Assembly: GCF_000719285.1 (NCBI RefSeq)
Contig: NZ_JOFS01000005.1
Location: forward strand, 186,001-250,000
Source of the DNA: Streptomyces bicolor
GTDB lineage: Bacteria; Actinomycetota; Actinomycetes; Streptomycetales; Streptomycetaceae
Direction: 5' to 3'
DNA: 64,000 nucleotides
Shown here one piece after another: positions 27,556 through 36,130 of the stretch. The notes beneath the pieces are model-generated. The model was not told the origin of the DNA. It did not search any database and worked only from the letters and a program-made list of their open reading frames with translations. Numbering within the stretch: position 1 is the first letter of the stretch; each line of letters begins with the position of its first letter. The position numbers and the translations under genes are program-made.

Positions 27556-28427
27556 CGTACGACTTCCGTGACAAGGTCATCCTGGTGACCGGCGGCGCCG
27601 GAGGCATCGGCAGCGCCCTGTGCCACCGCTTCGCCGCAGGCGGTGCCCGCCTCGTCGTGGTCGACATCGACGAGGTGCGGGCCAAGCGGACCGCTGCCGA
27701 TCTGCCGGGGAGCGGGCATGCGGGGCTGGGCTGCGATCTGCTGGACCACGCCGCGGTGGAGCGGATGCTCGACGGCGTCGCGGCCACCCACGGCCGTATC
27801 GACGTCCTGGTGAACAACGTGGGCATGACCAGCGCGGAGCGCTTCGACGTGCGCAGCGTCGAGAGCATCCAGCGGGAGATCGACGTCAACCTGCTCGCCC
27901 CGCTGGTCACCACCCGGATCGCCATCCCGCTGCTGCGGGCCTCCGGCGACCCCCGGGTGATCACGACCGTGTCCCTCGGCGGGATCTTCCCGCTGGGCGA
28001 GACCCCCATCTACACCGCCGCCAAGTTCGGGCTGCGTGGCGCGATGCTCGCCATCGGCCTGGACCTGCGGGGCAAGGGCATCCAGGCCGGTTCGGTGCTG
28101 CCGTCGGCGACCGACACGCGGATGCTCCGCCAGGAGGCCGTAGAGGGCGGGAACTCCATGCAGTTCCAGGACGCGCCGCAGCAGCCGTCCGATGTCGTCA
28201 GAGCGGTCGTCAGCCTGCTGGACAAGCCCCGACTGGAGGCCTACGTCCGGCCCGGCGAGTCCCGGCTGGTGCGGTTCGCGATGCTGGCCCCGAACCTGCT
28301 GCCCAAGCTCTTCCCACTGTTCCGCAAGCGGGGTGAGCGGGGCATGGCCCGCTATCTGGAGGACCTGCGCCGCAGGGGTCTGGCCCGTCAGGTCGGCGGC
28401 CGGTGGGAACTGGTGGAGGAAGCGTGA
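27552..28427 (+). CDS. Short-chain dehydrogenase/reductase
   Basis: 291 aa. Cofactor motif VTGGAGGIGSA, acidic residue after beta-2 (VVDID) indicating NAD preference, NNVG, catalytic Ser in VSLGG, and Y-x3-K in YTAAKFG. The C-terminal extension of about 40 basic residues (LPKLFPLFRKRGERGMARYL) is longer than in minimal SDRs and could contact membrane or partner; similar tails occur in SDRs next to FMO/BVMO genes. ATGA overlap upstream, GTGA overlap downstream. Confidence 0.92.
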   Translation: MTYDFRDKVILVTGGAGGIGSALCHRFAAGGARLVVVDIDEVRAKRTAADLPGSGHAGLGCDLLDHAAVERMLDGVAATHGRIDVLVNNVGMTSAERFDVRSVESIQREIDVNLLAPLVTTRIAIPLLRASGDPRVITTVSLGGIFPLGETPIYTAAKFGLRGAMLAIGLDLRGKGIQAGSVLPSATDTRMLRQEAVEGGNSMQFQDAPQQPSDVVRAVVSLLDKPRLEAYVRPGESRLVRFAMLAPNLLPKLFPLFRKRGERGMARYLEDLRRRGLARQVGGRWELVEEA

Positions 28428-29854
28428 GCGGGACGGACGTCACGGATGTCGGGGAGACGCTCGACGTCGTCAATCCCGCGACAGGTGAGCTGATCACGAC
28501 CGTACCGGCGGCGAGCGAGCAGGACGTCGCGGTGGCCGCCGAGCGGGCGCACAGGGTCTTCGAGAGCGGTATCTGGGCAGGCCGGTCCCCGCGGGAGCGG
28601 TCCGCTGTCCTGCTGCGCCTGGCCGACCTCATGGAGAGCCATGCCGGATTCCTGGCCCGGCTGGACTGCGAGGACGCGGGCAAGCCGATCACGGAGTGCC
28701 GCACGGGCGACGTGCCCGGGGCGATCGAGTCGATCCGGTGGTTCGCGGAGGCGGCCGACAAGATATTCGGCCGAATCGCCCCCACCGGTCACGAGAGCCT
28801 GGGCCTGGTGAGCCGGGAACCGGTCGGGGTGGCCGCCGCGATCCTGCCCTGGAACTACCCGCTGGCCATGGCCGCATGGAAGGTCGGCCCCGCGCTCGCC
28901 GCGGGCAACTCCCTGCTGCTCAAGCCCGCCGAGGCCACCCCGCGCTCCACCCTGCACCTGGCCGCACTGGCGGCCGAGGCGGGCCTGCCGGACGGCGTGC
29001 TCACCGTGCTGCCCGGCCACGGCACCGTCACCGGCAGGGCGCTCGCCCGCAACCCGCTTGTGCGCGCACTGTCGTTCACCGGATCCACCGCCACCGGACG
29101 CCGCATCCTGGCCGACGCGGCGGAGACCAACTTCAAGCGGGTCTCCTTGGAGATGGGCGGCAAGAACCCCCAGGTACTGATGGCGGACGCGCTCGCATAC
29201 GGCGACGAACTCATCGACAACATGATCGAGGCTGCGTTCCTGACCATGGGGCAGAACTGCACCGCCGGCTCCCGTGTCCTGGTCCACCACAGCATCGCCG
29301 AAGAGGTGCTGGACCGGTTCACCGCCGGGGCGAAGGGCCTCACCATCGGCGATCCCGCCGACGCACGCACCCAGGTGGGGCCGCTCATCAGCCGTGCCGC
29401 CTTCGACCGGGTCGCGGCGGCGGTGGACGCGGCCCGCTCCGCCGGAGCGCACATCCACACCGGTGGGCTGCCGCACGGTCTGCCGGCCCGCGGTGCCTAC
29501 TACCCGCCCACCGTGATCAGCCGGGCCCCGGCGGGCAGCGACGTGCTCACCAAGGAACTGTTCGGCCCTGTCGTCACCGTCCAGACCTTCACCACGGAGG
29601 ACGAGGCGGTGCGGTTGGCAAACGCCACCGAATACGGGCTCGCCGCCTCGGTGTGGACCCGCGACCTCGACGCCGCGCTCCGGCTAGCGCGGGGCATCGA
29701 AGCCGGGGTGGTCTCCGTCAACGCGTACAGCGAGGGCGACATCACCACCCCCTTCGGCGGGTGGAAACAGTCGGGGTTCGGTGGCGCGGAGAAGTCCACC
29801 GATGCCTTCGCGCAGTGGACCAGGGAGAAGACCGTCTGGATCCGCACGCGTTGA
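28424..29854 (+). CDS. NAD(P)-dependent aldehyde dehydrogenase (betaine-aldehyde/GABA-aldehyde type)
   Basis: 476 aa from GTG 28424 overlapping the SDR stop; ribosome site GGAGGA at 28415-28420. LPWNYPLAMAAWKVGPALAAG, general base in LEMGGKNPQVLM, nucleophile Cys in TMGQNCTAGSRV, and C-terminal PFGGWKQSGFGG are all intact. It closes the oxidation series alcohol, aldehyde/ketone, acid encoded by the operon. Followed after 31 bases by the convergent AraC gene. Confidence 0.93.
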   Translation: MSGTDVTDVGETLDVVNPATGELITTVPAASEQDVAVAAERAHRVFESGIWAGRSPRERSAVLLRLADLMESHAGFLARLDCEDAGKPITECRTGDVPGAIESIRWFAEAADKIFGRIAPTGHESLGLVSREPVGVAAAILPWNYPLAMAAWKVGPALAAGNSLLLKPAEATPRSTLHLAALAAEAGLPDGVLTVLPGHGTVTGRALARNPLVRALSFTGSTATGRRILADAAETNFKRVSLEMGGKNPQVLMADALAYGDELIDNMIEAAFLTMGQNCTAGSRVLVHHSIAEEVLDRFTAGAKGLTIGDPADARTQVGPLISRAAFDRVAAAVDAARSAGAHIHTGGLPHGLPARGAYYPPTVISRAPAGSDVLTKELFGPVVTVQTFTTEDEAVRLANATEYGLAASVWTRDLDAALRLARGIEAGVVSVNAYSEGDITTPFGGWKQSGFGGAEKSTDAFAQWTREKTVWIRTR

Positions 29855-29885
29855 CCGGGTCGCCGGGTGGCGCGTGGGGATTCCC

Positions 29886-30947
29886 TTACTGTTCCGCGGA
29901 CTCCCCACGCAGCCGGGCCGGGGTCACCCCGTGCCAGCGGTGCACCGCCCGCCGCAGTGCTCGCACGTCGGAGAAACCCGCCTGCCTGGCGATGTCCCGC
30001 AGAGTCAGCTCGGGTCGGCGCAGCAGCTGCTCGGCCCGCTCGCGGCGCACCCCGTCGACGACCGCCTCGTACGTCGTGCCGCACTCAGCCAGCCGGCGGC
30101 GCAGTGTGCGCTCGCTGGAAGCGTGCCGTCGGGCCTGCTCGACGAAGGACGGCACGTCGGGCAGGCTCTGCGCGATCGAGATCTCCAGGACCTCCAGCAG
30201 GTCCTGCTGATCGCGCCTCGACGTCGCCTGCTCCTCCAGGAGTTCCACGACGGCGGCGTAGGTGACCCGGTCGCGGCCCGGCATCGGCCGCCCGGCCCAC
30301 GCCGTGGGGAACACCAAGCGGTTCCCCACGGCGTCGAACCGTACCGGGCAGCGGAACAGCTCGGTGAACGGCCCGATGTCGCGTGGGGCGGGGAAGGCGA
30401 ACTCGACGCTCTGCGGGGCGAATTCCTCGCCGGAACTCAGCCGCGTGAGCGTGATGACGCTGGCGAACGCCTCCTCGGCCAGGAAGACCGCGACCGCCGG
30501 ATCGAGGGCGGGATCGGGCAGTTCGGCCCGCAGCACGTAGCCGGCTTCCTCCTGCCCCGCCGACCAGACCACCATCGCCCCGGACAGGTTCTGGAAGCGC
30601 ACGCCCGTCTCGATGGCCTCCCGCAGCGTCTCGGCGGCCATCTGGGCGAACCCCAGGAGACCCCAGGAGGTCAGGTGCTGCGCGGCACCCACCTGCAGGC
30701 CCAGGTGGGCGTCGCCGGTGAGCTCCAGCGCACGCCGGATGACGGCACTGCCCTGGCGGTAGGAGACCCGCAGCGCCGCCGAGCACATCATCGCCTCGTC
30801 CAGCCCGACCCGGCTCAGCTCGGGCCGGAGGTCGATTCCGTACCCGTCGGTGACCGGGGTGAGACAGCGCAGGATGTTCGGTGGGATGGTCGCCGAAGTA
30901 CTGCGGCTGGTTCCCGGCGGCTTCGCCGGGGCGGGGCTGTCGGGCAT
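29886..30947 (-). CDS. AraC family regulator with arabinose-binding-like N-terminal domain
   Basis: 353 aa. The N-terminal ~200 residues match the Arabinose_bd type found in ArgR/OruR-like activators (AALRVSYRQGSAVIRRALEL, HLGLQVGA). The C-terminal tandem helix-turn-helix includes SSERTLRRRLAECGTTYEAV and LTLRDIARQAGFSDVRALRRAVHRWHGVTPARLR. It is convergent with the ALDH gene and so may activate the P450-FMO operon; no operator recognised. Confidence 0.92.
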   Translation of the reverse strand: MPDSPAPAKPPGTSRSTSATIPPNILRCLTPVTDGYGIDLRPELSRVGLDEAMMCSAALRVSYRQGSAVIRRALELTGDAHLGLQVGAAQHLTSWGLLGFAQMAAETLREAIETGVRFQNLSGAMVVWSAGQEEAGYVLRAELPDPALDPAVAVFLAEEAFASVITLTRLSSGEEFAPQSVEFAFPAPRDIGPFTELFRCPVRFDAVGNRLVFPTAWAGRPMPGRDRVTYAAVVELLEEQATSRRDQQDLLEVLEISIAQSLPDVPSFVEQARRHASSERTLRRRLAECGTTYEAVVDGVRRERAEQLLRRPELTLRDIARQAGFSDVRALRRAVHRWHGVTPARLRGESAEQ

Positions 30948-31144
30948 GGCGTTCCTTGTGACCGGGCGTTGCTCGCTGCGGACACAGTAGAGGGGTTGTC
31001 TCCCGATGCCGCCCAGGCAGGGGGAGACGGCTCTCGCTCAGCCAGCTGCAAGGCCGTGCCCCCAAGCGGGCTTCACCAGGATGTTCGAATATTGCCGCAC
31101 CGGCGCTCGCGCCCGAGGCGCCGTGGGCGTCGCAGTGCCGCTGT

Positions 31145-31771
31145 CTAAGAAGTTGCTGTGGGAGTCATGCCCTCGAGAAGCAGCCGCAGGATTTGCTGGA
31201 GTTCCTCGGCCAGTGACGGCCGGTTCGCGTCGGATGGCTGGTTGGCCCAGCGGTAGAGGGCCCCGAGGTAGACGTCCCGCAGAACGTTGCCGACGCCGAT
31301 CGGCGACATCTCCGGGCGCAGCTCTCCCTGGTGGACCCCACCGTCGACGATCTTGGCGAACACTTCGGCGACGTACGGTTCCTCCAGTATCGGTCGGCCC
31401 GCCTTCACCCAGGCGGTGAGCATTGCGGCGGTGAGCTGCGGTTCCTCCTGGTTGATGCGGACGAGGATCGCCATGCACTGCTGCAGTTGTGCGACCGAAC
31501 TGGCGGTGAGCGCGTCGGATGCGTTGAGACCCGTCACGAGCGATGCGCGCCTCCTTTCTCCCCACGCGCTGATGATGTCTTCCTTGCGCTGGAAGTAGTT
31601 GAAGAAGGTTCCGCGTGCCACGTCCGCCCGCTCCGCGATCTCGTCGATGGAGGTGTGGTCGTATCCCTTCTCCACGAAGAGCTCAACTGCCGCGGTGTAG
31701 AGGCGTTCCCTGACCCGCTGCTTGTTGCGTTCCCGGCGGCCGACCGGCGGCCTCGTTGCGCGCGAGTCCAT
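31145..31771 (-). CDS. TetR family transcriptional regulator
   Basis: 208 aa. HTH TSIDEIAERADVARGTFFNYFQRKEDI, C-terminal helical domain. Start ATG at 31769-31771 has AGGAGGGA just upstream on the minus strand; the longer open frame to 31906 lacks coding character. No divergent partner is intact. The upstream region holds an AT-rich stretch with seven T's (31911-31918) followed by TATACCACAGTGCAAG, unusual for this genome and a possible operator or promoter. Confidence 0.9.
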   Translation of the reverse strand: MDSRATRPPVGRRERNKQRVRERLYTAAVELFVEKGYDHTSIDEIAERADVARGTFFNYFQRKEDIISAWGERRRASLVTGLNASDALTASSVAQLQQCMAILVRINQEEPQLTAAMLTAWVKAGRPILEEPYVAEVFAKIVDGGVHQGELRPEMSPIGVGNVLRDVYLGALYRWANQPSDANRPSLAEELQQILRLLLEGMTPTATS

Positions 31772-32484
31772 TCCGTCCCTCCTGCTGTTTGTGCTGGGCT
31801 CGTCCAGCGCGAAGGGGGCGATCCGACGCCTGGGGGTGCCCGAGCAGGGTCGGTCTTGCCGGGGAGTAGAGCTCGTGTATGCCTGTGGCACTGTCGGTCC
31901 GGCCACCCGATTTTTTTATACCACAGTGCAAGTTTGACCGGTGCTTGTGCGGCCAGGCTCTCCGAGCCCAGCAGCCGCCCGGCTGCGATGTCGATGCCAT
32001 GAGTGCGCCGGGGGTGTCTCGTGGCAGGCGGTTCGTGCCGGCGCCGATGCGGGTTCCCGGTCTGCGGCAGGCGGCAGGGCAGGACGCAGCAGGGTGGGGA
32101 GAAGGCCGGCCCCGAGCGGCTCGACGACCTTCCTCAGGACGCTGGTGAGCGGCGCCGCGCACGCATCGGTGAGCGCCGACACGAGCGCGGGTATCGACGC
32201 CGACGGCGTGCCCGTACCTGCCGACCCCGCGAGGCGCCGCAGCCGTATGCCCGAACAGCGCGCCAGGACGCGCCGGTCCGGTGCGATCTGGACGACATCG
32301 GCCAGCAGCGACGCTCCACCGCTGTCGGGCCGTACGGTGGTCAGGCTCCAGAACTCCGGGCTCGGCACGGGTGTGCTCGCGCCTTCAGCAACGCTGCACG
32401 CACCTGGCGGGACGCGGTCAGCCGCGTAATCGCACGCGATAAACCCGGCGACGTCGGCGATCACCCCCGGGATACTGGTCACCC
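31772..32484. other. Region between TetR and APH genes
   Basis: 713 bases without an intact gene. It holds the AT-rich island at about 31908-31940 and a possible polyketide-synthase remnant on the minus strand. The remainder has no coding signal I trust. Confidence 0.45.
32231..32353 (-). pseudogene. Possible polyketide-synthase dehydratase fragment
   Basis: Minus-strand codons read VRPDSGGASLLADVVQIAPD then VLARCSGIRLRRL, resembling the end of a PKS dehydratase (product-template) hot-dog fold, where a L-x-A-D-V strand is followed by ...V-x-G-x-R-L-R-R. No flanking PKS domains exist. Resemblance is short and could be chance. Confidence 0.3.
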
Positions 32485-33231
32485 ATGGATGAGGTCAAAG
32501 TCGTCGTCGCCCATTCCGAGCGCGCGACTCTGCGCGTCGGCGACGTGTTCCTGAAGGTGGACGCCGATCAGGCGCGCATCGACGTCGAGGTCGAGGCGAT
32601 GTCCCTCGCACCGGTCCCGACCCCGGAGGTCCTGTGGCACAAGCCGCCCGTGCTCGCGACCGCCGCACTCCCGGGGACGACGCTCGGGCGCCTCGGCGGG
32701 CCGTCGACCGGGTCGCCGGAGGCGTGGGCCGCGGCGGGCGCCGCCATCCGGAAGCTGCACGACGCGCCGCTGCCACCCCGGCCCGGCCGGGCAGGCCGGA
32801 GCATCGTCGCGCTGGCGGCGGAACTCGACGACGAGTGCGAGTCGCTCGTGACGAACGGCGTGCTGCCCGCCGACCTGGTCACCCGCAACCGTCAGGTCGC
32901 CGAGGCCGCGCTCCGGCCGTGGACTCCGGCGTTCACGCACGGCGACCTGCAGATCGCGCACGTCTTCGTCGACGGCGACGAGGTCACGGGCATCATCGAC
33001 TGGTCCGAGGCGGGCCAGGGTGATGCCCTGTACGACCTCGCCACCTTCACGCTCGGACACGAGGAGCACCTCGACGACGTCATCGCCGGCTATGGCACCG
33101 ACATCGACCTCGACGTGATCCACGCGTGGTGGTCGTTGCGAAGCCTGCTGGCAGTTCGCTCGCTGATCAAGCAGGGCTTCGACCCCTTCGAGCCGGGCTG
33201 TGAGGTCGACGTGCTGAGATCCCTGATGTGA
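32485..33231 (+). CDS. Phosphotransferase of the aminoglycoside-kinase (APH) family
   Basis: 248 aa. Kinase-like fold: nucleotide-lobe strand TLRVGDVFLKVD, hinge region, and catalytic loop HGDLQIAHVFVDGDEVTGII followed by DW and D-x-xYDLA. In most APH proteins the loop is H-G-D-x4-N; here His stands where the Mg-binding Asn is expected, a variant seen in some actinobacterial members. Not near the usual resistance genes, so the substrate may be a small alcohol or amine rather than an antibiotic. ATG 32485 lacks a strong ribosome site. Confidence 0.85.
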   Translation: MDEVKVVVAHSERATLRVGDVFLKVDADQARIDVEVEAMSLAPVPTPEVLWHKPPVLATAALPGTTLGRLGGPSTGSPEAWAAAGAAIRKLHDAPLPPRPGRAGRSIVALAAELDDECESLVTNGVLPADLVTRNRQVAEAALRPWTPAFTHGDLQIAHVFVDGDEVTGIIDWSEAGQGDALYDLATFTLGHEEHLDDVIAGYGTDIDLDVIHAWWSLRSLLAVRSLIKQGFDPFEPGCEVDVLRSLM

Positions 33232-33275
33232 GGCTGCGCGGGCCCGACTGCTGCGAAGCGTGGCTTACGAGTTCT

Positions 33276-33668
33276 TCAAACAGCAATGCCCGGAGGTTCG
33301 GTGGTGTCACCTTCGCCGTGGCTCATCCAGCCGGTGGTCGCCAGTCCGCTCGGCGAGCCAGGTGGGTCGCACAGGAGCAAGCCGTCGTCTGGCTTGAGGG
33401 GCAACGAGCCGGTGGTCAGTGCCGCGTGGGCGATGTGGTTGCGTACCGTCTCGCCCAGAATCTTCCAACCGGCAAGGAGATGAAGAGCCAGATCTTGGCC
33501 CAGGAGGACGGTGTCCGGGTCGGGAACGGCGTCTCTGTCGCCGGAGTTCGGCTGCTTGGCGATCACCAGTCGGGTGCGGGCGCTGTAGTCCACGGGCCGA
33601 CGCAGGAAGTCGTCACGTGGTGTGCCGGTGGAGCTCGGGCGGGCCATGCGGTGTGCGCCCATCAGCAC
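33276..33668 (-). CDS. Hypothetical protein, possibly a gene remnant
   Basis: 130 codons with third positions mostly G or C, better than either opposing frame. Sequence such as VPDPDTVLLGQDLALHLLAG does not match a family I know. No good ribosome site. It may be a small real gene or the decayed end of a larger one. Confidence 0.35.
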   Translation of the reverse strand: MLMGAHRMARPSSTGTPRDDFLRRPVDYSARTRLVIAKQPNSGDRDAVPDPDTVLLGQDLALHLLAGWKILGETVRNHIAHAALTTGSLPLKPDDGLLLCDPPGSPSGLATTGWMSHGEGDTTEPPGIAV

Positions 33669-33780
33669 GTCCGAGGGAGCGAGACTCCGAGCAACTGAAC
33701 GGCCACTGGGCCCGTGTGGGCACGCCGCTCTCGGACCAGGAGCAGAACATCCGGCGCGGCGGCCGCTGCCCGCCCCGCGC

Positions 33781-33867
33781 GACGACGATCAGCGACTCGA
33801 CCGGATCGTCGAGATGTTCCAGGAGCTCCCCTCCGGCCGGCTACTCGTCCCCTCGGCGCTGCCATGA
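33781..33867 (+). pseudogene. Short C-terminal gene fragment
   Basis: DDQRLDRIVEMFQELPSGRL then LVPSALP and TGA at 33865. Codon bias and amphipathic helix look genuine, but nothing coherent precedes it in frame. Parent gene not identified. Confidence 0.25.
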
Positions 33868-34002
33868 GCGATCGCCGGGCCTCTCCCGGGTGCCGGGAAC
33901 AGCGCCGGATGCAGGCAGGTGATTGAGCGTCAAAGGCCGTTGTCAGTGGCTCCCCATAGAGTGAGGACATCACTCGGGGAGCCTCGAAGGGGGAGCACAA
34001 AC

Positions 34003-35061
34003 ATGCCCGCAAACAAGATCCAGCACAAGGTGAATCACGTCGCGCTGGTGGTGGACTGTTCGGGTTCAATGCGTCCGCACCAGAGTCAACTCATTCGAGT
34101 CGTGGACGAGTTCGTGGCAGGGCTGAAGGCCGAGTCGGACAGCCTCGGCCACGAGACCCGGATCAGCCTCTATTCCTTTGACCACAGGGTGGAGAATCTC
34201 GTCTGGGACATGGACGTGAAGCATCTGCCGTCCATGCGCGGGCTGTACCAGGTCAACAATGGCGCTACGGCCCTCATTGAGGCTTCTCTGAAGTCCCTGG
34301 ACGACCTGGGCCATATCTGGGAGGAATACGGCGAGCACAGCTTCCTCCAGATCGTTGTGACGGACGGCGAGGAGAACGCCTCCGGCGGCGACCGGCGGCA
34401 CGACGGCGACATGGCCATCCTTGGCCCCTGGCTCGACAGGATCACGGCGAAGATGGGCGGGCTTCCGGGCCATTGGACCTCCGCGATCCTCGTTCCGAAC
34501 TCCCTGGCCAAGCGGACCGCCCAGAACTACGGTTTCCCGGCCGGGAACATCGCCATCTGGGATGCGGATTCCCAGAAGGGCGTCGAGGAGGCGATCGGCA
34601 CCGTGCGCGCTGCCGCCACCAGCTTCCTGCGCGGGCGCGAGCAGGGGGTGCGCGGGACGAAGAACCTGTTCGCCGTCGGCCAGGACATATCGGTTGACGA
34701 GGTGCGGGCGAACCTCGAACCGATTCCGGCCGACAAGTACCGGCTCCTGAAAGTCGACAAGGAGGTCGAGATACGCCCCTTCGTCAACTCGCATCCAGGC
34801 GTGACGTACGAACGTGGTTCGTGCTACTACCAACTGGGCGCCCGGGCTCAGGTTCAGCAGAACAAGGAAGTTATCGTGGTCGAAAAGGACACCGACCGAG
34901 CCTATACGGGCGACGCGGCACGCAGCCTTCTTTTCGGTACGGACGTCCAAGGGACCGTCTCCGTGAAAGCGGGGAACAACCCCAAGCTGGAGGTATACGT
35001 ACAGAGTCGATCGGTGAACAGGAAGCTCAAGCCGAATACACGTCTGCTCATCATGCTCTGA
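34003..35061 (+). CDS. Lone von Willebrand factor A domain protein with unassigned C-terminal domain
   Basis: 352 aa, ATG 34003 after GAAGGGGGAGC. Residues about 10-200 are a VWA fold with an intact metal-ion-dependent adhesion site: DCSGSM (D-x-S-x-S), a Thr in NNGATAL, and an Asp in VVTDGEEN. Residues about 230-352 form a second domain (SVDEVRANLEPIPADKYRLL, then KEVEIRPFVN, YYQLGARAQVQQNKEVIVV, RLLIML), rich in beta strands, that I cannot assign. No signal peptide or membrane segment, so cytoplasmic. Codon use is less GC-biased than its neighbours. VWA proteins usually work with a MoxR ATPase, TerY/TerD or conflict-system partner; none is adjacent. A strong hairpin follows, so it is monocistronic. 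Confidence 0.85.
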   Translation: MPANKIQHKVNHVALVVDCSGSMRPHQSQLIRVVDEFVAGLKAESDSLGHETRISLYSFDHRVENLVWDMDVKHLPSMRGLYQVNNGATALIEASLKSLDDLGHIWEEYGEHSFLQIVVTDGEENASGGDRRHDGDMAILGPWLDRITAKMGGLPGHWTSAILVPNSLAKRTAQNYGFPAGNIAIWDADSQKGVEEAIGTVRAAATSFLRGREQGVRGTKNLFAVGQDISVDEVRANLEPIPADKYRLLKVDKEVEIRPFVNSHPGVTYERGSCYYQLGARAQVQQNKEVIVVEKDTDRAYTGDAARSLLFGTDVQGTVSVKAGNNPKLEVYVQSRSVNRKLKPNTRLLIML

Positions 35062-35079
35062 AATCAATGAACAGAGGTT

Positions 35080-35110
35080 CGCCCCGTGCGGTCACCGGCG
35101 GCACGGGGCG
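35080..35110 (+). terminator. Terminator of VWA gene
   Basis: CGCCCCGTGC (35080-35089) and GCACGGGGCG (35101-35110) form a perfect 10-bp stem with an 11-base loop, 18 bases after the stop. Confidence 0.75.
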
Positions 35111-35233
35111 GCGCCAAAGCCGGGGGTCGGTTCACACGGGGCATGACTTGCGGGGCGATCTGCTGCGTCAGCCGAGCGATCCGCTCGCCGGACCCGCTCC
35201 ACGGTGATCCGGTCAGCTACGAGCCCAGCCGGT

Positions 35234-36088
35234 TCAGCCGCGCGAGGTGGTGTCCCTGACCCAGGGCAGCGCCAACCGTTCCAACAACACCAGAGCGAAG
35301 TAGAGCAGGATGCTCATCAGTCCGATCAGGATGATCGCGGCCCAGGCGGTGGCGGTGTCGCCGACCCCACCCGCCTGCACGATCAGATAGCCCAGCCCGG
35401 TCTCACCGGCCTGGAACTCCCCGATGACCGCGCCGATCGCGGCGAGCGGCATGGCCACCTTCAGCCCGACGAAGATCTGCGGCAGCGCGGCGGGCAACCG
35501 TACCTTCCGGAACGCCTGCCAGCGCGAGGCGTCCAGCGAGCGCGCCAACTCGGCCAGGTCTGCCGGCGTCGACGTGAGGCCGGCCGCGGTGGACAGCACG
35601 ATCGGGAAGAAGCAGAGCAGGAAGACCATGGTCAGGACCGGCTTCTGGCCCCAGCCGAGCGCCCCCACCAACAGCGGCCCGAGCGCGATCTTCGGAACCG
35701 CGTTGACGGCGACCAGCAGCGGCGTGAACATGCGCTCCAGTACCCGCGAGCCCGCCAGTGACAGTCCGATCAGAACACCGCAGGCGCTGGAGAGAACGAA
35801 CCCGACAACCGTCTCCACCGTGGTGTCGCCGGTGTGTTCCAGGAACCGGACCGGGGCTGCGGCGAACGCCGAGAGCACGGCACCTGGCGGAGGCAGCACA
35901 GCCGGGTGGATCACCCCCAGCACCGAGGTGAGGAGCCACCACACGCCGAGCGCGACCAGCAGCCCGGCCAAGGGCAGCAGTACGACGCCGAGGCCTGTCC
36001 CGCGCCGTGTACCGACTCGCGGGACAGGAACCGGAACCGGCTCCGGGCCCGCTGCCGAGGCCTGCTGCGGCTTCGAGGATTCGGTCAT
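35234..36088 (-). CDS. ABC transporter permease, SsuC/TauC-like
   Basis: 284 aa, about six membrane segments with the first at residues 35-57. Coupling-loop region LAELARSLDASRWQAFRKVRLPAALPQIF is the conserved EAA motif of the nitrate/sulfonate/taurine (NitT/TauT) group. Start ATG 36088 has AAGGATGGG upstream; an in-frame TTG at 36130 directly abuts the previous gene but lacks support. Operon with the binding protein upstream. Confidence 0.92.
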   Translation of the reverse strand: MTESSKPQQASAAGPEPVPVPVPRVGTRRGTGLGVVLLPLAGLLVALGVWWLLTSVLGVIHPAVLPPPGAVLSAFAAAPVRFLEHTGDTTVETVVGFVLSSACGVLIGLSLAGSRVLERMFTPLLVAVNAVPKIALGPLLVGALGWGQKPVLTMVFLLCFFPIVLSTAAGLTSTPADLAELARSLDASRWQAFRKVRLPAALPQIFVGLKVAMPLAAIGAVIGEFQAGETGLGYLIVQAGGVGDTATAWAAIILIGLMSILLYFALVLLERLALPWVRDTTSRG

Positions 36089-36130
36089 CCCATCCTTCTC
36101 CCAGCGAGGCCCTTCTCCAGCGCGGCGCAA

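Noticed and set aside
33228..33698. Plus-strand 156-codon frame downstream of the APH gene
   Set aside because: Codon bias favours the minus-strand frame in the same interval, itself only weakly supported.
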